Assembly (NCBI GenBank): GCA_965204925.1
Contig: OZ242021.1
Coordinates: forward strand, 1-64,000
DNA from: G963663315 sp965204925
GTDB lineage: Bacteria > Pseudomonadota > Gammaproteobacteria > Arenicellales > Poriferihabitantaceae
DNA length: 64,000 bases
Direction of reading: 5' to 3'
Position numbers and translations under genes: made by a program. Under the pieces are notes generated by a model, which saw only the letters and a list, made by a program, of their open reading frames with translations, had not been told where the DNA came from and ran no database searches. Below are positions 43,474-52,900 of this stretch, piece by piece. Position 1 is the first letter of the stretch. The number at the start of each line of letters is the position of its first letter.

Positions 43474-44466
43474 ATGTATTCAAAAACTGTTCACAAGACT
43501 ATTACGGGACTCACGGCCATCGCAGCGAGCGCCATGCTGACTGCGGCGAGTCCTTCCCGGGCTGACTGCGGTGAGGTGTCCATTACCGAGATGAACTGGG
43601 CTTCGTCGCAGATCATCACGGAAGTCTCCAAATTTCTGATGGAGCAGGGCTATGGTTGCGCCGTTGAAAAAGTGCCGTCCGCAACGACCACATCGGTCGC
43701 CTCCCTGGCCGAGAACGGCGAACCGGACATTGTTACCGAGTTGTGGCTGAACTCGACTGGAGACGTCTACGCAAAACTTGAAGCTGAAGGCAAGGTATCA
43801 CGCCTCGCCGATGTATTTGCGCCGGGCGGTGTGGAAGGCTGGTGGATTCCCGAATATCTTGCGCAAACCAATCCGGAACTGACCACGATACAAGGGATCA
43901 TGGCCAATCCTGGTCTGGTCGGCGGGCGCTTCAATAACTGCCCCGATGGCTGGGGCTGCCGCATTGTCAACGACAATCTGATCAAGGCGCTTGATATGGA
44001 AGGCGCCGGGATTGAGATTTTCAACCATGGTTCGGGAGAGACACTGGCCACATCCATTGCCGCGGCCTATGAAAACGGGGAACCGTGGTTCGGCTATTAC
44101 TGGGGGCCGACCTCCGTGCTCGGCCAGTATAAAATGACCAAGGTGGCCATTGGCGACATTAATAGCGAAGTCCATTCAGCCAATCAGAACAAGGATAACC
44201 CGTCTCCCGGCGTTTCCGACTTCCCGCCGGCGCCTGTGTTGACTGTTGCCACAGAAGCCCTGACCATGCAGAAGCCGGAGATCGCCGAACTCATGAGCAA
44301 TGTAAGCTTTGATGTCGATCTGCTGAGCGCCCTGCTCGCCTGGAAGGAGCAAAACAGCGCATCGGCCGAAGAGGCGGCGGTGTATTTCCTTACCACACAT
44401 TCCGATGTCTGGTCGCAATGGGTCAATGACGCGGCCCGCGAAAAACTGTCAGCCCTGATCAAGTAA
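43474..44466 (+). CDS. proX: Glycine betaine/choline-type ABC transporter substrate-binding protein (ProX-like)
   Basis: This 330-residue periplasmic binding protein of the OpuAC/ProX family has a signal peptide (MYSKT, hydrophobic stretch to about residue 30, cleavage near SRA-DCG). The mature protein is rich in Trp at places typical of quaternary-ammonium pockets (MNWASSQ, ELWLNS, EGWWIPEY, PWFGYYWGP). The ATG at 43474 has a good AGGGGGAA ribosome site. The ligand could be glycine betaine, proline betaine or choline. Confidence 0.88.
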   Translation: MYSKTVHKTITGLTAIAASAMLTAASPSRADCGEVSITEMNWASSQIITEVSKFLMEQGYGCAVEKVPSATTTSVASLAENGEPDIVTELWLNSTGDVYAKLEAEGKVSRLADVFAPGGVEGWWIPEYLAQTNPELTTIQGIMANPGLVGGRFNNCPDGWGCRIVNDNLIKALDMEGAGIEIFNHGSGETLATSIAAAYENGEPWFGYYWGPTSVLGQYKMTKVAIGDINSEVHSANQNKDNPSPGVSDFPPAPVLTVATEALTMQKPEIAELMSNVSFDVDLLSALLAWKEQNSASAEEAAVYFLTTHSDVWSQWVNDAAREKLSALIK

Positions 44467-44518
44467 GCGCGCTATCGGCGCATGGAAGCCCGGAGTCGTG
44501 CAATCATGACCCCGGGCA

Positions 44519-44550
44519 GGATACCCGGAGCTACCCGCCTCCGGGTATCC
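44519..44550 (+). promoter_or_regulatory. Intercistronic hairpin between binding protein and permease genes
   Basis: This is a perfect 12-bp stem (44519-44530 with 44539-44550) with an 8-base loop and no T run, 52 bp after the proX stop and 24 bp before the permease start. It has the same design as the hairpin at 37617-37646 in the amide transporter operon. Confidence 0.75.
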
Positions 44551-44574
44551 GGCAATCCGGCAAGGTGAACAAAA

Positions 44575-45609
44575 TTGGCGACCTATGAATTTGTGTTCGA
44601 CGGTCTCGGACTGCGAAACTGGTGCGACTCGGGCGGGACCGGTGACGCCCCCATGTCGATGGCCGACCTGCTCGCGCAGAGCGGAGGAAGCGCCGCGGGT
44701 GCTTCGTTGTGGGAGCTCCCCTTTCCTTCGCTGGACGCGCTGAACGACTCCTGCGAAAAAATCATCCAGTCCAGGGATCTGACAAAAGGAGTCGAACAGG
44801 GTTTTCTGGCAATCAAGGACGCCTTGCGTTTTGCGCTGGATCCATTGACCCAGCCTCTTAGCTGGATACTCGAATTCGCGCTTGCAACCTTCGAATGGAC
44901 CCCCTGGTGGATCATGTTTCCGATCCTGATGGTAATCGTCTGGCTGGCATCGAAGTCTGTCCGGCTTGTCGTTTTCGTAACCGCTTGCCTGGCTTTTCTG
45001 GCCGCAATCGACCACTACCAGTTTGCCATGCAGACGCTGGCGATCATCTTTGTCTGCGCTTTTTTGTGCGTCCTTTTCGGTGTGCCAATCGGCATTGCCA
45101 TGTCTCGCAATGACACGCTGCAACGCATGACTATACCGATACTGGACATGTTGCAAACCCTGCCTCCATTTGTCTATCTGATCCCGCTTATCTTTCTGTT
45201 TTCGGTAACAGAGCCGAAGCTCTATGGTATTGCTATAATTTTATATGCTATCGTGCCGGTGGTCCGTCTGACCGATCTCGGTATCCGGTTGGTCGACAAG
45301 GATGTAATTGAAGCTGCAAACTCTTTCGGTATGACCGACCGCCAGAAGCTGTTCGGTGTGCAAATCCCGCTGGCGCTTCCGAATATTATGGCGGGGGTCA
45401 ACCAGACCATCATGATGAGCCTCGCCATGGTCGTGATTGCCTCACTCGTTTCGGCGCCGGGGCTGGGTGTTCTGGTACTCCGCGGTATCCGCAATCTTGA
45501 ACTGGGCGTCGGCCTGATCTCGGGTCTCGGCATCGTTCTTCTGGCTATCATCCTGGACCGCGTCACCAAGGCAGCCCTTGACCGCGTCAACGCCGCGCAA
45601 AAGCACTGA
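44575..45609 (+). CDS. proW: Glycine betaine ABC transporter permease (ProW-like)
   Basis: This 344-residue permease has a soluble N-terminal part of about 110 residues, then about seven membrane segments. The ATPase-coupling EAA motif is DVIEAANSFGMTDRQKLFGVQIPLALPN-type (EAANSFGM). The start is a TTG at 44575 with AAGGTG upstream; no in-frame ATG is near. It is followed by proV after 14 bp. Confidence 0.9.
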   Translation: MATYEFVFDGLGLRNWCDSGGTGDAPMSMADLLAQSGGSAAGASLWELPFPSLDALNDSCEKIIQSRDLTKGVEQGFLAIKDALRFALDPLTQPLSWILEFALATFEWTPWWIMFPILMVIVWLASKSVRLVVFVTACLAFLAAIDHYQFAMQTLAIIFVCAFLCVLFGVPIGIAMSRNDTLQRMTIPILDMLQTLPPFVYLIPLIFLFSVTEPKLYGIAIILYAIVPVVRLTDLGIRLVDKDVIEAANSFGMTDRQKLFGVQIPLALPNIMAGVNQTIMMSLAMVVIASLVSAPGLGVLVLRGIRNLELGVGLISGLGIVLLAIILDRVTKAALDRVNAAQKH

Positions 45610-45623
45610 ACGGGAGAGGCCCA

Positions 45624-46688
45624 TTGGGCGACAGCACGGTCAAAATATCAATACGCAATCTTTACAAGGTTTTCGGGCCACGACCGCAGGCGGCCCTTGA
45701 GCACGTGATGGCGGGAATGGGCAAGACGGAGCTTCTGGAAAAATACCATCATGTGATTGGCTTGCGGGACATTAACGTCGATATGTATGACGGCAAGGTT
45801 ACCGTCATCATGGGGCTTTCCGGATCTGGCAAATCCACACTTATTCGTCATTTCAATCGTCTGATTGAACCCACGGCCGGGCAGGTCAAGGTTGATGGTG
45901 AGGATGTACTGGGCTATGATGAAGAAGACCTGCGCAATCTCCGGCGTTCGGTAATGTCGATGGTTTTTCAAAGGTTCGCCCTGTTGCCTCATCGCACCGT
46001 AGTGGAAAATGCCGCCACTTCACTGAAGGTGCGCGGCATCGGCAAGGGCGATTACCTGAAAGAAGCGCAAAAGTGGCTGCATCGCGTGGGGCTGGCAGGA
46101 TATGACAATCGCTACCCGCACCAACTCTCCGGCGGCATGCAGCAACGTGTCGGTATCGCCCGCGCGCTGACCTCGAACTCACCGATTATGCTGATGGACG
46201 AAGCATTTTCGGCGCTCGATCCGCTGATACGCACCGACATGCAGGACTTGTTGCTGGAATTGCAGACCGAACTTCACAAGACCATCGTCTTCATCACCCA
46301 TGATCTGGATGAAGCGCTGAAAATTGCCGATCATCTCGTGATTCTGAAAGATGGTTTCATTGTACAGCAAGGTGAGCCCCAGTACATCCTGCTGAACCCG
46401 AACGATCCCTATATCGAGGACTTCGTCAGCGACATCAACCGCGCCCGCGTACTGCGTGTCCGCTCGATCATGATCCCGCTTGCGCATGGCGCCGTACCGC
46501 CCGCAACTGACGGTGAGGTTGGCTACAACGACACGCTGGAAAGCGTGATCGCCCGCTCCGGTGGTGACACGTCGCACTCCTATCTGGTAACGGCTGATAA
46601 TGGAGCGGTCGGCACTCTGGAAATGACCAGACTGATCAAGGCGCTGGTGCCGCGCGCGGCTTCCGAGCCGGGAGCCCGAAAATACTAA
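45624..46688 (+). CDS. proV: Glycine betaine ABC transporter ATPase (ProV-like)
   Basis: This 354-residue ATPase has Walker A GLSGSGKST (about 64-72), signature LSGGMQQRVGIARA, Walker B IMLMDEAFSALD and switch ITHDLDEA. The N-terminal extension (KVFGPRPQAALE) is typical of ProV/OpuAA. The C-terminus holds only about one weak CBS-like segment rather than the clear tandem CBS of osmosensing OpuA. The start is a TTG at 45624 with GGGAGAGG upstream. It converges on metY. Confidence 0.92.
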   Translation: MGDSTVKISIRNLYKVFGPRPQAALEHVMAGMGKTELLEKYHHVIGLRDINVDMYDGKVTVIMGLSGSGKSTLIRHFNRLIEPTAGQVKVDGEDVLGYDEEDLRNLRRSVMSMVFQRFALLPHRTVVENAATSLKVRGIGKGDYLKEAQKWLHRVGLAGYDNRYPHQLSGGMQQRVGIARALTSNSPIMLMDEAFSALDPLIRTDMQDLLLELQTELHKTIVFITHDLDEALKIADHLVILKDGFIVQQGEPQYILLNPNDPYIEDFVSDINRARVLRVRSIMIPLAHGAVPPATDGEVGYNDTLESVIARSGGDTSHSYLVTADNGAVGTLEMTRLIKALVPRAASEPGARKY

Positions 46689-46802
46689 CTCCTGTCAGCT
46701 GATCCGTCCGGGTATTCCGGATTCGTAATCGCACGCGCTATCGCACCGGATAAGAATGCAGGGCATTGCCGCTCTGCACAGGCAAATTCCAGGATAATAT
46801 CG

Positions 46803-48077
46803 TCAGGATGCAGATGCAGCCAGCGCCTGATCGATGTCTTCAATTACATCTTCCACATTTTCGATGCCGATGGACAGTCTGACCAGGTCCGGGGTTACTC
46901 CCGATGAAGCCAGTTCCTCATCGGAAAGCTGGCGATGGGTAGTCGACGCCGGATGACAGGCGAGAGATTTGGCGTCCCCTATATTGACCAGCCGCAGTAT
47001 CAGTTGCAGGGCGTCAATAAACCGGGCTCCGGATTCAACGCCGCCTTTGATACCAAAGCTCATCACGCTGGAGCCTTTACCCCCCATGTACTTGTCCAGC
47101 AGAGCTTTGTGCGGGCTGTCATCCAGGCCCGCATAACGGACCCATTCGACACGTTCATGACCTTGCAGGTGTTTGGCGACAGTCAGCGTGTTTTCACAGA
47201 TCCTGTCCATTCTCAGAGACAGAGTTTCAAGGCCTTGCAGGGCCAGGAACGAATTCAACGGAGCCAGGGCCGCTCCGATATTTCTCAATGGCACCACCCG
47301 CGCCCGCAGGATATAGGGCGGTAATCCGGTTTCCGTGTATACCACGCCATGATAGGAAACATCCGGTTCGTTCAGCCGCCGGAAGCGCTCCTTGTTCGCG
47401 ACCCAGTCGAACTGGTTGGAATCTACAATCATACCGGCGACAATGGTGCCGTGGCCGCCGATATATTTGGTCAGGGAATGCACCACGATATCACAGCCCC
47501 ACTCGAATGGCCGGCACAGGTAAGGCGTCGCTACCGTGTTGTCGACGATTACCGGAATACCGTGCGCATGGGCAATATCGGAAACTTTTTGCAGATCGAT
47601 CACATTCCCCGCGGGGTTTCCGATGGACTCGCAGTACACCGCTTTGGTTTTGTCGTCAAACAGGCTGGCCAGAGAGTCGAGATTTCCCGGGTCTGCAAAT
47701 CGCGGCTCAATACCCAGTTGCGGGAAAGTATGCGCGAACAGGTTGTAAGTGCCCCCGTACAACGTGGACATGCTGACGAAATTATCTCCGGCCTCGGCAA
47801 TCGTTAGCAAAGAGTAAGTCGTCGCCGCTTGTCCGGAGGAGAGAGCAAGGCCGGCCGCGCCTCCTTCCATATCGGCCACCCTTTGTTCCAGTATATCGTT
47901 GGTCGGGTTCATGATCCGGGTGTAAATATTGCCCAGCTCCGCGAGGTTGAACAAGTTTGCCCCGTGCCGGGTACTGTCAAACGCATAGGCTGTCGTTTGA
48001 TAAATGGGCACTGCAACGGAGTGGGTGACCGGATCATGTTTGAATCCGGAATGCAGAGCTTTCGTTTCTATTCTCAT
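46803..48077 (-). CDS. metY: O-acetylhomoserine sulfhydrylase (MetY-type), PLP enzyme
   Basis: This enzyme joins O-acetylhomoserine with sulfide (or methanethiol) to give homocysteine (or methionine). The 424-residue protein is of the Cys/Met metabolism PLP family, with PLP-binding Lys in HSLTKYIGGHGT and the early LHSGF start and TTAYAFDSTRHGANLF loop of the MetY group. I chose the ATG at 48077 (GGAAGCG upstream); the frame opens from 48125. It is divergent from the agmatinase gene across about 200 bp. Confidence 0.9.
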   Translation of the reverse strand: MRIETKALHSGFKHDPVTHSVAVPIYQTTAYAFDSTRHGANLFNLAELGNIYTRIMNPTNDILEQRVADMEGGAAGLALSSGQAATTYSLLTIAEAGDNFVSMSTLYGGTYNLFAHTFPQLGIEPRFADPGNLDSLASLFDDKTKAVYCESIGNPAGNVIDLQKVSDIAHAHGIPVIVDNTVATPYLCRPFEWGCDIVVHSLTKYIGGHGTIVAGMIVDSNQFDWVANKERFRRLNEPDVSYHGVVYTETGLPPYILRARVVPLRNIGAALAPLNSFLALQGLETLSLRMDRICENTLTVAKHLQGHERVEWVRYAGLDDSPHKALLDKYMGGKGSSVMSFGIKGGVESGARFIDALQLILRLVNIGDAKSLACHPASTTHRQLSDEELASSGVTPDLVRLSIGIENVEDVIEDIDQALAASAS

Positions 48078-48275
48078 TTTCGCTTCCTGGTTAGCTGGTT
48101 CATCGGAATCGTTGTCGGCGATCATGCCAGCCGGTACCGGGTTGGTACAATATCCCGATCGTGCGGCATTCGGATCAATGCGATATATTCTATACCAGCA
48201 AATCGCGATTGGATATACTTCAGTGTGACGATGTTTGCTCTTGCAAACCAGGCAAATTCACTACCGGTCACCAAC

Positions 48276-49238
48276 ATGAAGAAATCCGCCCCGATAGAAC
48301 CCGTCAAGGGAACTGTACTACCGCGCTACGCGGGACCATCCACATTTTGCCGGCTGCCCGAATTACGGGATGTGCCCTATTGTGACGTTGCCATACTCGG
48401 CATTCCTTTCGATTCCGGAACCAGCTATCGACCCGGCGCTCGCTTCGGCCCACAGGCTATCCGTCAGGCCTCCAGGCATCTGCGCATCAATTTCCATCCG
48501 GCCTATGGCACGGAGCCATTCAAATCGATCCAGGTTGCCGATGCGGGAGATGTCGGGTGCAATCCCTTCAGCATAGACGAGGCTATCCGGCAGATCGAGG
48601 AGTCGGCAACGAACCTGTTCGATCAGGCCGACTCCATCGTCAGTCTGGGCGGAGACCATACGATTGCAGTGCCGTTGCTGCGAGCGGTCAATAAGCAGAC
48701 AGGACCGGTGGCGCTGGTTCACTTCGACGCGCATCTTGATACCTGGGATACCTATTTCGGCGCTCCGTATACGCATGGAACGCCATTTCGCCGGGCTTCG
48801 GAAGAAGGCCTGTTCAATGATGACGCCTCCATGCACGTCGGCATTCGCGGCCCCCTGTACAGCAAGGATGATTTGAAAAACGACGAAGAGCTCGGATTCA
48901 GGGTCATCCACTGCGATGAACTCCAGACCCGGGGTATCGAACATATCGTCAAACGCATCCGCGACCGCGTCGGCGATAACCCTCTTTACCTGTCGATAGA
49001 CATTGACGTGCTCGACCCTGCTCATGCGCCAGGCACAGGAACGCCTGAAATCGCAGGATTATCCAGCCGGGAACTGCTCAATATCATTCGCGGACTCCAG
49101 GGACTGAATCTCGTTGCAGCGGATATTGTCGAAGTGGCGCCTGCCTATGATCATGCGGAAATCACGGCGCTGGCGGCAGCTACGATTGCGTTTGAAATGG
49201 TAAACCTGATTGTGAGTCATCAACAGGCAGACCGGTAA
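48276..49238 (+). CDS. speB: Agmatinase/ureohydrolase family protein
   Basis: This 320-residue manganese hydrolase of the arginase superfamily shows all three metal-binding blocks: GGDHTI, FDAHLDTW and SIDIDVLDPAHAPGTG. Agmatinase (agmatine to putrescine and urea) is the commonest activity, but guanidinobutyrase, guanidinase or related hydrolases have the same motifs. The frame is open far upstream into the metY region. I chose the ATG at 48276, where family similarity begins; an ATG at 48231 is the other option. No strong ribosome site is seen. Confidence 0.85.
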   Translation: MKKSAPIEPVKGTVLPRYAGPSTFCRLPELRDVPYCDVAILGIPFDSGTSYRPGARFGPQAIRQASRHLRINFHPAYGTEPFKSIQVADAGDVGCNPFSIDEAIRQIEESATNLFDQADSIVSLGGDHTIAVPLLRAVNKQTGPVALVHFDAHLDTWDTYFGAPYTHGTPFRRASEEGLFNDDASMHVGIRGPLYSKDDLKNDEELGFRVIHCDELQTRGIEHIVKRIRDRVGDNPLYLSIDIDVLDPAHAPGTGTPEIAGLSSRELLNIIRGLQGLNLVAADIVEVAPAYDHAEITALAAATIAFEMVNLIVSHQQADR

Positions 49239-49260
49239 TCGGGCAGAAAAATACTTTGTC

Positions 49261-49761
49261 ATGGATACAACTATCCGTCCCGCAAAGATCAGCGATGCCG
49301 AACAAGTCAATCACATCGCCAACTGGTACATAAAAAACACAGTCGCCAACTTCGAGACCGCCCCTTGGTCCGTCACAGAGCGGGTTGCATGGCTTGAGCG
49401 CTTCTGCCGAGCCGGCTCACCGCATCGCATGCTGGTCAGTCTGCACGATGATGCAGTCACCGGCTTTGCCTGTAACACACGCTTCAAGCCCAAGTCAGGC
49501 TATGATAAATCTACTGAAACCACGGTATATGTCACTCCCGGGATGACCTCGAAAGGCATAGGTGAGATGCTTTACCGGTACTTGCTTGAGGTGGTCAGGC
49601 AGCGACATTTTCATCGTGCCTATGCAATAATTTCCCTGCCCAACTTGCCCTCGGTCAGACTCCACGAAAAATTCGGGTTCCACCTGATTGGAGTGCTGGA
49701 TGAAACAGGGGAAAAATTCGGCAAATTTCATGACGCCGGAATTTATCAAAAGAAGTTCTGA
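49261..49761 (+). CDS. GNAT N-acetyltransferase, phosphinothricin acetyltransferase-like
   Basis: This 166-residue acetyl-CoA-dependent transferase starts with the IRPAKISDAEQVNHIANWY block common to the PAT/Bar and methionine sulfoximine acetyltransferase family. The acetyl-CoA loop region is STETTVYVTPGMTSKGIGEML, and the C-terminal LHEKFGFHLIGVLDETGEKFGK motif is also characteristic. It follows the agmatinase gene by 22 bp. The true substrate is unknown. Confidence 0.85.
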   Translation: MDTTIRPAKISDAEQVNHIANWYIKNTVANFETAPWSVTERVAWLERFCRAGSPHRMLVSLHDDAVTGFACNTRFKPKSGYDKSTETTVYVTPGMTSKGIGEMLYRYLLEVVRQRHFHRAYAIISLPNLPSVRLHEKFGFHLIGVLDETGEKFGKFHDAGIYQKKF

Positions 49762-49895
49762 CTCCATTAGAATCCGGCGTCAATCAAAATTCACGCTCGT
49801 AGCCCCGTGATCCAAAAATCACCTCCCTGAAGCCCTCCCTGCTGGAGATACACTTATTGCTTCAGGCTCACGTTCCATCAGGACAATTCCGGGGC

Positions 49896-49925
49896 TTGAC
49901 TCGCATATCGCATATATCGCATAAT
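49896..49925 (+). promoter_or_regulatory. Sigma70 promoter and ribosome site of the right surface-protein gene
   Basis: TTGACT (49896-49901), an 18-bp spacer and CATAAT (49920-49925) predict a transcript starting near 49932. GGGAG at 49946-49950 sits six bases before the ATG at 49957. Together these fix 49957 as the likely translation start, upstream of the C tract. Confidence 0.7.
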
Positions 49926-49956
49926 GGCCGATATATTACTCTGGCGGGAGAGTACT

Positions 49957-52900
49957 ATGCCACGTGGAGATTGTCATGCTCTTTACAACCCCCCCCCCCC
50001 CCCCCCCCCCCCCCCCGAGACTCCGGGCACCGGCCTGATCCGTTTGACTCCTTCGGGAGAACCGGCCGCCGTTTGAGCGTGCAATGTGCCGCCGTCCTGC
50101 GGCTCTGGTGCGTGCTCGGGTGTCTGCTGGCGCCACAGGCTGCACAGGCGCAGACACTGCCCCAGTTGAGCTTCACCGGAGCCCGGGATATCGGCAGTCT
50201 CAGCAGTGCGGCCCTGGCCCAGAACGATTGCCCACGCAGCGAGTTGACGACGACCCTTGACAAGATATCCGAAGGAGAGACGCTGGCGCTGGCGATCACG
50301 CGGTCGATGGCCACAGCTTCCGCGACCATCTCCGTGGACTTCGAGATCCTGTCGGGCTCCGCGGCGAAAGCGAACGACCTCGCATCCACCCGCAACACCC
50401 TGCTGAACGCCGAGATAACGTTTCCCTCGGGGCAGGTAACCCAGTGCCATTATCTGGACATTGCCCGGGACACAAAGCTGGAAGGCGACGAGACCCTGTC
50501 GATCCGGATCAAGGCGAAACCCAGCGCCTATACGATCAAGGCCAGTGAGAGAAAGCGCGACATCACGATTAAGGAGGTCGGTGCGGCGATCCGGCTCCGG
50601 CACAAGAACATCGGCACGCTCGGAGGCACGCTGACCGACCGCAGCTTCACGGTGACACTGGAGGCCGGAGTCCCGCCCTCGAACGCCGGCAGCAACCCCA
50701 ACACTTGTAACGGATTTGTCCGGGATACGACCTTTACACGCGATGTCAGCATGGGCTCCGGCAACCCCCAGTGGCGGGTTCGGGACGGACAGCGAACCGA
50801 CCTGAAATCGGCTGGCCTTCAGGATTTCGACTTTCCCGGGAAGGTGTCCTTCAAGAGCGGTTTGGCGGAAGCCACCGTGACGGCGAAGGCGGACGCGGAC
50901 CAGGCCTCCGAGGATTTCAGGATCGACCTCGCCCCCCAGGGTTCCCAATATCCGATTGTCATTTGCGAGCCGACAACGGTCAATGCGCCCAGATTTACAA
51001 TCGGGCCTTTCGGTGTGATTCCTCCTTCGGTACCCGGCGCACCCACCGGACTGGGCGGTACGCCGGGCGACCAGAAAGTGACGCTGTCGTGGGATAATCC
51101 AGGCAATACCAGTATAACCGGCTATGAGCTGCGCTACAGCAAGGTTGGCGAAAACTGGAGTAGCTGGTCCAACATCGACGGCGCGACCGCCGCGACCACA
51201 TCTCACCCGGTGACGAATCTGGAAAACGGCAGCCAGTATCGCTTCCGCATCCGCGCGAAGAACGACACCGGCGCCGGCGGAGCATCAGCGGTGTTCAGAG
51301 CGACACCGTTCGCGCCCGTCTCGTTGAGCATCAGCGACGTGTCGGCGACGGAGGGTGCGACGTTCACCTTCACGGTGCGTGCAACCCCGTCCCCTTCGGT
51401 CAATGCGGACTTCAAGTACACGGTCACGGCGCAGAGCGGCGACACCGCGACGGCGGACACCGACTTCACGACGGTCACGACCGCGACCACAGCGACTATC
51501 GCGGCGGGTGAGACCAGCACAACGATCAGCGTCACAGTGGCCGACGACAACATTGACGAGGAAAACGAGACCTTCACGGTGACACTGTCGGAGCCGTCGG
51601 CCGGCGTGACGATTTCCGATACCACTGCGAGGGGAACCATCGTCGACAACGACACGGCCGGCGTCACGCTCTCGGAAACCTCGCTGACGATCGCGGAAGG
51701 CGGTAGCCGCGCCTACACGGTGAGGCTCGACACGGAGCCGTCGGGCGACGTGACGGTGACGGTGGGCGGCGCCTCGGGGGACGTGACGGTGCAATCGTCC
51801 ACCCTGACCTTCACGGCCTCCGACTACGCCGTCCCGCAGACGGTGACGGTCTCGGCCGCCGATGACGAGGACACGGAAACGGACGCGAACGTGATCCTGA
51901 CCCACAGCGCCTCGGGCGGCGGCTACGGATCGGTTCGCATCAACTCGGTCACGGTGTCGATCACCGACACGACGCCGGTGCTGGAGCTTGCGACCGACCC
52001 GGATGCAGTGGCCGAGGGGGCGGAGATCCGCCTCACGGTGACTTCCAGCCGGACACTGACCGGCACGTTGCAGGTGCGCCTGACGCTCTCTGATCGCGGT
52101 AACAGCGGATTCGAAGATGGCGATATCTCCGGCGAACTGGGGCCGAGGCAATTCGACGCAGACTTCGGCAGCGCCGGAAGCGCCACAGGGACGGTGACGA
52201 TCGCGACCGTCCTTGATTCTGTCGTGGAGGGAGCGGAGACCTACCGGATCACGCTGCACGACGCGCCCGGCTATGCGCCCGGCGCCGATGTGACGGCCGA
52301 CGGCACGTTGAACGACAGCACCAACACGATCGCGGTACAGTCGTCGATGGTGTCGGTGACCGAAGGCACCGGCACGAACCCGAATGCGACGGTGACGATC
52401 GCGGCCTCCGAAGCGCCGGGGCAACAAATGACTTTCACGGTAACCTATGGCGGCACGGAGGCAACGGGAGCGTCCGATCCGGCGGACGGCGACTATGACA
52501 ACGACGCGGTCACCTCGGTGGTCTTCGGGGCTGCGAACACTACCCGGGACATCGCGATTCCGATCCACGGCGACCGGCTGGACGAGGGCGACGGCGAACG
52601 CTTCACGGTCACCATCACGCTGTCCGAGGGTAGCCTGCTCCCGAAGGGCTGGACACTGGGTACTGTCACGACCACGGTGACGATTACCGACGACGATAGC
52701 TCACCGGAGCTTGAGGACCTCGTGGATCAGACGGTCACGGTCGGCCAGGAAGTGGAGATCATAGCTTCGGCGACGGACAACGACGGCGACACCGTGACCT
52801 ACGCCTGGACGCGCAAGGAAGGAGAAACAGCGCCCTCGCTGCCGCCGGGCACGGCGCTGAACCAGGCCCGGCTCGCCTTCACCCCGACCGGACCCGGCCG

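Noticed and set aside
49989..50016. The 28-C tract as an assembly artefact
   Set aside because: The exact count is uncertain, but a paralogous tract occurs at the same place in the left gene, so its existence is credible. Only the length is in doubt.
51285..52568. 427-codon minus-strand frame, plus others at 49983-51206 and 53976-55157
   Set aside because: These are antisense shadows of the adhesin gene; their composition is Arg/Gly/Val-rich without motifs.
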